Positions 6,165 to 9,894 of a stretch of DNA of 9,894 nucleotides are shown here, in pieces. The stretch is from JAJFTV01 sp964532655 (GTDB lineage Bacteria; Chloroflexota; Anaerolineae; Anaerolineales; Anaerolineaceae): NCBI GenBank assembly GCA_964532655.1, contig CAZHMZ010000144.1, positions 1-9,894 on the forward strand, read 5' to 3'. Every line of letters begins with the position of its first letter. Position 1 is the stretch's first letter. A program made the translations under genes and the position numbers. The notes under the pieces are model-generated. The model saw only the letters and a program-made list of their open reading frames with translations. It was not told the origin of the DNA and did not search any database.

Positions 6165-7811
6165 CTACAACCTCTTCACCTGATACAACTCTCCGCGCTC
6201 GAAGCCACGGCTCTCATAATACAACCGCGTTCCGATAGCTGATATCACCGCCAGGCGGCTGAATCCATTTTCACGTGCAATCTCTTCCGCCCGCTCGATC
6301 AACTGACGACCCAGGCCGCGGTGCTGAGCCGCGCCGCTCAATTCTTCTCCCACACCCAGCGACTGTCCGTACACGTGCACCTCGCGGATCAACGCGGCAT
6401 CCTGCAAATCCGGGATTCTCTCCAGCAGCGCCGTTTGCCTTTCCAGCGCATTCTGCGGCATGCCCGCGCGGCGGTCCGGGTTGTGTTCATCAGGCAGTGA
6501 CAGGCGCAGATAGCCGGCTATCCGGTTATCTGGGGTGACAAACTGCAGAAAATGCTCCTCTGCCCAGGCGGCGTCATAGGTGAAATCCAACAATCGGAGC
6601 TGCCCGGCCTCCACCTGCTGACCGCGCACCTCGCGGCAGCGGATGCAGCGGCACACATTCCCGCGACGTTGCATTTCTTCGTAGGCGTCCTGGCGCAGGC
6701 TGGTACGCCGGTTGCCTTCCACCACATGGTAGGACGGAATATCGCGGATGATGCGGTTGATACGGCAGTATTCCGGCACAGTGGGTTTCAAATCGGCGAT
6801 CAATGAGATCAGCTCATCCATGCTGTAAGGTTGGTACTCGCCATTCTGCCAGTATCTGAACAGTTCCGCGCTTTCCAGCAATTGGGTGGGATAAATTTTG
6901 ATCTCGTCCGGGCAGTACCCATCCCACAGGCGGGTAAAATCAGCCCGGTCGCCGGCGGGTGTAGCGCCCAGTAAATTGGGCATCCAGTGCAGCACGGTTT
7001 TATACCCGGCTGCCCGCAGCAGAGCCGTAGCTTCCAACGTTTGAGCGGCGGTGTGACCGCGCCGGTTGAGTTTGAGGATGTCCTCATCCAGGCTCTGGGC
7101 GCCCATTTGAATCTTCGTCACGCCCAATCCGCGCAGCCAGGCCAGTTCGGGCGGGGTGATGCGGTCCGGGCGTGTTTCGATAACCAGCCCCACATTGCGG
7201 TGGACGGCGTTCTCGTTCCAGGCCTGCGCCTGCTGTAAATCATTCGAGTCGGTTTCATTCATGGCATCCAGACAGCGCTGGATGAACCAGGATTGATATT
7301 CGCGCGGATAAGAATCCCACGTGCCGCCTAAAATCAGCAGTTCCACCTTATCGGTGGGGTGGCCGGTGGCTTCCAGTGAATCCAGGCGAGCTTTCACCTG
7401 CCGGTAAGGATCAAAATCATTCTCCAGCGCGCGAGCAGCCCCCGGCTCGTCGGGAATGTAGCTCTTGGGCATGCGCACATCGGTGGGGCAGAAGATGCAA
7501 TCGCCCGGGCAGGGATGCGGTTTGGTGAGCACGGTCACGGTGGTGACGCCCGAGAGCGTGCGCACCGGCTTCATGCGGATGCTGGCCAGCAGGGCCGGGT
7601 TTTCCTCCAACTGGCCGCTTTCCACCATATTGTGATACTCGGCCACGATGAAATGCTTGGCCAGCACGCCCTGACCGCCCGGCATGGGATGCCGGCGCTG
7701 CGCCGCCCCCAATGAGGCGCCGTTGACCATCTCCAACAGGATCTGGTGGGCCAGTTCAAGTTTTTGCGGGGTCACGGTATGATCGCGGACCCATTTTTCT
7801 TTATCTTTCAT
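6165..7811 (-). CDS. elp3: Elp3: tRNA U34 carboxymethylation radical-SAM/acetyltransferase enzyme
   Basis: This complete 548-residue Elp3 is the catalytic Elongator subunit. It uses acetyl-CoA and radical S-adenosylmethionine chemistry to place a carboxymethyl group on C5 of wobble uridine 34 of tRNAs. The radical-SAM domain has the iron-sulfur cysteines C101, C105 and C108 (CPGDCIFC) and the following PKSYIPDEPGA. A CRCIRC cluster (387-392) matches the zinc-binding linker. The C-terminal GNAT domain shows QHRGLG at 496-501 for acetyl-CoA and ISAIGTRLYYESRGF near the end. Single-subunit Elp3 of this kind is known from archaea and some bacteria, including the crystallised enzyme of Dehalococcoides mccartyi, which fits a Chloroflexota host. 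It is transcribed divergently from a Trm9-like methyltransferase with 19 bases between the two start codons. Its AGGG ribosome site is only three bases from the ATG, so translation may be nearly leaderless. Confidence 0.93.
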   Translation of the reverse strand: MKDKEKWVRDHTVTPQKLELAHQILLEMVNGASLGAAQRRHPMPGGQGVLAKHFIVAEYHNMVESGQLEENPALLASIRMKPVRTLSGVTTVTVLTKPHPCPGDCIFCPTDVRMPKSYIPDEPGAARALENDFDPYRQVKARLDSLEATGHPTDKVELLILGGTWDSYPREYQSWFIQRCLDAMNETDSNDLQQAQAWNENAVHRNVGLVIETRPDRITPPELAWLRGLGVTKIQMGAQSLDEDILKLNRRGHTAAQTLEATALLRAAGYKTVLHWMPNLLGATPAGDRADFTRLWDGYCPDEIKIYPTQLLESAELFRYWQNGEYQPYSMDELISLIADLKPTVPEYCRINRIIRDIPSYHVVEGNRRTSLRQDAYEEMQRRGNVCRCIRCREVRGQQVEAGQLRLLDFTYDAAWAEEHFLQFVTPDNRIAGYLRLSLPDEHNPDRRAGMPQNALERQTALLERIPDLQDAALIREVHVYGQSLGVGEELSGAAQHRGLGRQLIERAEEIARENGFSRLAVISAIGTRLYYESRGFERGELYQVKRL

Positions 7812-7818
7812 ATACCCT

Positions 7819-7825
7819 TATAATA
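7819..7825. promoter_or_regulatory. Overlapping bidirectional -10 element between elp3 and the methyltransferase
   Basis: TATAAT (7819-7824) reads as a perfect -10 box for the methyltransferase. TATTAT (minus strand, 7825-7820) reads as one for elp3; the two share the symmetric core TTATAA. Placing +1 about seven bases from each hexamer puts the methyltransferase start on the A of its ATG (7831) and the elp3 start about two bases before its ATG. Both mRNAs could thus be leaderless or nearly so. No convincing -35 boxes are seen. Confidence 0.5.
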
Positions 7826-7830
7826 GAACC

Positions 7831-8622
7831 ATGCAACCTGCCGTCATTCAGCAGCTTCTGGATCTGAATAATACATTTTACCAAACCTTCGGAAAGGCGT
7901 TTGCGGTTACCCGCAGACGTATCCAGCTCGGAATCACCCGCTGCCTGGTTGAGTTTCCTGCAACGGGCGACTGGTTGGATCTGGGTTGCGGTGGCGGGAC
8001 GGTGGCGGATGCCTGGGCAAAGACGCCCGCTCGTCAGGGGCATTACCTGGGCGTGGATTTCAGCCCCGTACTGCTGGAAGAGGCCCGTCAGACGGTGCAA
8101 TGCCTGGCCGATGAACGGATCCGCATCGATTTTTGCCAGGCGGATCTGGCTTCACTGGCGTGGAAAGACTGTCTGGCGCCGGATAATCCGTTTGGAGCCC
8201 CCGCTCAGTTTGATGTGATCTCGGCCTTCGCGGTGTTTCATCACATCCCGGATTCATTGGTGCGCCAGAAGATTTTTAACGCCATTTACGATCATCTCAA
8301 ACCCGGGGGTATCTTCGTGCTTTCGGTGTGGCAGATGCAGAACAGCCCCAAACTGATAGCCCGCTTGCAGCCGTGGGAACGTGCGGGTCTTTCACCGGAG
8401 TTGCTTGAGGAAGGTGATGTGCTGATGGATTGGCGTTTCAGCCTGCCCGGCCAGCCTGAACAGACCGGTCTACGCTATGTGCATTTGTTCACACGTGAAG
8501 AACTGACCGATCTGGCTGCCCAAGCCGGTTTTGAGATTGTTGACAGCTTTGAATCAGACGGCGAAAACAGCCGTTTGGGTCTGTACCAGATCTGGAAAAA
8601 ACCTTTATCCTTCGCTGATTGA
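7831..8622 (+). CDS. Class I SAM-dependent methyltransferase, Trm9/ALKBH8-like
   Basis: This 263-residue protein is a Rossmann-fold methyltransferase with motif I LDLGCGGG at 49-56, the acidic ribose-binding GVDFS at 74-78, and VFHHI at 135-139. Several parts outside the core resemble the eukaryotic tRNA methyltransferase Trm9 and the ALKBH8 C-terminal domain. These are an N-terminal helix ending in F-x-x-TR (AFAVTRRR) before motif I, a strand GGIFVLSVWQMQN like the GGxxLIYVWAxEQ of that family, and RYVHLFTREEL at 215-225 like RYYHxFREGEL. In eukaryotes Trm9 methylates the cm5U made by Elongator to mcm5U, and this gene is back to back with elp3, so the same role is plausible. No ribosome site precedes the ATG and a -10 box sits seven bases before it. 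The assignment was made by eye; another small-molecule methyltransferase is possible. Confidence 0.72.
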   Translation: MQPAVIQQLLDLNNTFYQTFGKAFAVTRRRIQLGITRCLVEFPATGDWLDLGCGGGTVADAWAKTPARQGHYLGVDFSPVLLEEARQTVQCLADERIRIDFCQADLASLAWKDCLAPDNPFGAPAQFDVISAFAVFHHIPDSLVRQKIFNAIYDHLKPGGIFVLSVWQMQNSPKLIARLQPWERAGLSPELLEEGDVLMDWRFSLPGQPEQTGLRYVHLFTREELTDLAAQAGFEIVDSFESDGENSRLGLYQIWKKPLSFAD

Positions 8623-8647
8623 TCATGGATGGCCGAGAAATACCGGT

Positions 8648-8656
8648 GAGGAGGAA
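8648..8656 (+). promoter_or_regulatory. Ribosome-binding site fixing the lipoprotein start
   Basis: GAGGAGGAA lies just upstream of the ATG at 8658. A longer reading frame from a TTG at 8619 would run through this site and push the signal peptide 13 residues in, so the ATG is chosen. Confidence 0.7.
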
Positions 8657-8657
8657 T

Positions 8658-9236
8658 ATGAACAAACTGTTCTCAACCCGATTTGTACTTATTCTTGTTT
8701 TACTTGTTCTGGTTTCACTGGCATGCAACATGCCGGGGGTGGGATCCAATTCGGCAACAGCCACCCTCCAGCCCGCTGTACAGGATCAAGTTGCAACGAC
8801 GCAACCGGCGGTGACCAACCAGCCTGCCCAGCCGCTGCCCCGGCCCACGCACCAGCTCGATACCTCCGGGCTGCCCAAGCCCACTCTGCCCATGCCACCG
8901 GCTCAGACGACCCGGCAGCCGCAAAGCGTGGTGGTGCCGCAAACTAATACGGATCAACAGCAGACCAACAATACTTCCGGCAGCGGAGATTTTTATATCA
9001 GCAATGCCAGCTCGACGGTGATCTGCTACTTCTTTTTAGCGTTGAACTCCGAAACCGAATGGGGTCCGGATCAACTGGGCGACCAGGGCGTCATCCAGCC
9101 GGGCAGCACATTCACGCTGAGCGGTGTGCCGTATGGTGTTTACGATGCCGAGGCGTATGACTGCGATGGAAACCTGTTGGGTTCCGCATATGGGTTCGAT
9201 TTTCCGCCCAACGATATGTTTACACTTTCGGACTGA
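8658..9236 (+). CDS. Secreted lipoprotein with Thr/Gln/Pro linker and C-terminal beta domain
   Basis: This protein of 192 residues starts with a lipoprotein signal peptide: basic start, a Leu/Val-rich core, and the lipobox SLAC with the lipidated cysteine at 23. It should be anchored on the outer face of the cell membrane. Residues from about 30 to 115 are low-complexity, rich in Thr, Gln, Pro and Ala, and look like a flexible linker. The last 75 or so residues (from GDFYISNASSTVICYFFLALN through EWGPDQLG to YDAEAYDCDGNLLG) form a compact, strand-rich domain with two cysteines. I have the impression that this type recurs in extracellular proteins of Chloroflexota and other environmental bacteria, but I cannot name a family. 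It follows the methyltransferase by 35 bases on the same strand and may be co-transcribed, without an obvious functional link. Confidence 0.8.
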   Translation: MNKLFSTRFVLILVLLVLVSLACNMPGVGSNSATATLQPAVQDQVATTQPAVTNQPAQPLPRPTHQLDTSGLPKPTLPMPPAQTTRQPQSVVVPQTNTDQQQTNNTSGSGDFYISNASSTVICYFFLALNSETEWGPDQLGDQGVIQPGSTFTLSGVPYGVYDAEAYDCDGNLLGSAYGFDFPPNDMFTLSD

Positions 9237-9261
9237 TGGTTTTCTCGTAAACAAATGTTAG

Positions 9262-9720
9262 TCAACGGGGTTGTTGATCCCACAACTGGCGGGTGATCTG
9301 TACATGCCCGGTGTGCACGCCAAAATGCTCCAGGGCATGCAGCAGGCACCACGAGACCTCTTTCTGGCTGCCATCGCGCGGTGAGATACGGGTGCTGTGC
9401 AGATCCTGCAGGGTGAGCCCTTCCAGCACAGAGCGGACGATCTCCAGCGTTTCATCCAGATGTTTAATCAGTTCAGCCACACTCACACCGGAGGTCTGAA
9501 ACTCAGACGCGCGGTCACGGTTGGAGTTGCGCCCGCCCACGATATCGCCGATTAAAAAACGGGCTGAACCGCTGCTGTGGGCAGCCAGCACGGCCATTGA
9601 GTTCATTTCCGTGCCGGGGCAGAAATCCAATCCGCCCTGCGAGACGCCGTTAAGGGCGTCTTTCATTTGCTGTTGAAGCGATTTGAAAAGGTCAAAGTAG
9701 ACCGAATAGAATTTTTCCAT
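9262..9720 (-). CDS. DinB-fold metal-dependent protein
   Basis: This 152-residue protein has the layout of the DinB/YfiT-like four-helix bundle superfamily. The expected three metal-binding histidines are visible: H48 in MAVLAAHSSG after the first helix, and an HxxxH pair, H132 and H136, in the C-terminal helix LLHALEHFGVHTGHVQITRQLW. Members include thiol-dependent S-transferases and damage-induced proteins of unknown role; many in Chloroflexota and Firmicutes are uncharacterised, so no reaction can be assigned. The protein is cytoplasmic, with no signal peptide. A purine-rich ribosome site (AAGGGGAT) precedes the ATG. It converges on the lipoprotein gene with only 25 bases between the stop codons and no clear terminator. 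Confidence 0.82.
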   Translation of the reverse strand: MEKFYSVYFDLFKSLQQQMKDALNGVSQGGLDFCPGTEMNSMAVLAAHSSGSARFLIGDIVGGRNSNRDRASEFQTSGVSVAELIKHLDETLEIVRSVLEGLTLQDLHSTRISPRDGSQKEVSWCLLHALEHFGVHTGHVQITRQLWDQQPR

Positions 9721-9801
9721 GGTGATCCCCTTTTGATTGCGATTGTTGGTATTTGTTAATCATACCTGAGATTGATCGAGTTTAGATGCGGGATGGATTT
9801 T

Positions 9802-9833
9802 GTTGGGTTGACGACATACGTCGTCAACCCAAC
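9802..9833. repeat. 14-bp perfect palindrome, REP-like
   Basis: GTTGGGTTGACGAC (9802-9815) and its exact complement (9820-9833) are separated by ATAC. A following CCTACAAA continues the familiar GTAGGTTGGGTTGACG-type intergenic palindrome seen as a dispersed repeat in several bacterial genomes. It lies about 80 bases upstream of the DinB gene. No T-run follows on either strand, so a repeat or REP-like element is more likely than a terminator. The remaining bases to the window end show no gene. Confidence 0.5.
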
Positions 9834-9894
9834 CTACAAACCGATGGTTGTTTTGACGTCCTGACAGTGGAGTTCGCATAGGGTGGGTGGAGGG

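Noticed and set aside
8619..8657. Earlier TTG start for the lipoprotein, overlapping the methyltransferase stop
   Set aside because: It would put 13 polar residues before the signal peptide and ignore the strong GAGGAGG site before the ATG at 8658.

Overview
The window looks like chromosomal DNA of a Chloroflexota bacterium, probably Anaerolineae-like. The main clues are an Elp3 of the compact bacterial type (the one solved from Dehalococcoides mccartyi), a lipoprotein with a long Thr/Gln/Pro linker, a DinB-fold protein, and GC-rich genes separated by short REP-like palindromes. The taxonomic call is an inference from gene types; there is no rRNA or other marker here.

Layout. Positions 2-1147 (+) carry the 3' part of a major-facilitator transporter. 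Positions 1148-1374 are a convergent intergenic stretch packed with hairpins, plus a short relic of a second dipeptidase gene. Positions 1375-4836 (-) form one tightly packed operon, in transcription order acyl carrier protein, short-chain dehydrogenase, AMP-forming ligase, M19 dipeptidase. It starts from an extended -10 promoter near 4880-4888. Positions 4860-6160 are clearly more AT-rich than the flanks. They hold a two-gene module (-), a winged-helix protein overlapping a small nucleotidyltransferase. A strong promoter precedes the module, and two copies of the dyad ACCAAT-N3-ATTGGT, 21 bp apart, lie just downstream of its -10 box. Positions 6165-7811 (-) encode Elp3. Only 19 bp away, and divergent, is a class I methyltransferase (7831-8622, +) with several Trm9/ALKBH8-like sequence features, followed by a lipoprotein (8658-9236, +). 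A DinB-family protein (9262-9720, -) converges on the lipoprotein, and a 14-bp palindrome lies near the right edge.

How the genes may work together. The carrier protein, ligase and dehydrogenase look like a minimal system that activates a carboxylic acid, loads it on a carrier and reduces or oxidises it; the substrate cannot be read from sequence. The winged-helix/nucleotidyltransferase pair is organised like an autoregulated toxin-antitoxin module. The most interesting arrangement is Elp3 (makes cm5U at tRNA wobble U34) back to back with a Trm9-like methyltransferase (in eukaryotes Trm9 converts cm5U to mcm5U). This suggests a bacterial two-step wobble-uridine pathway whose two promoters share one symmetric -10 element.
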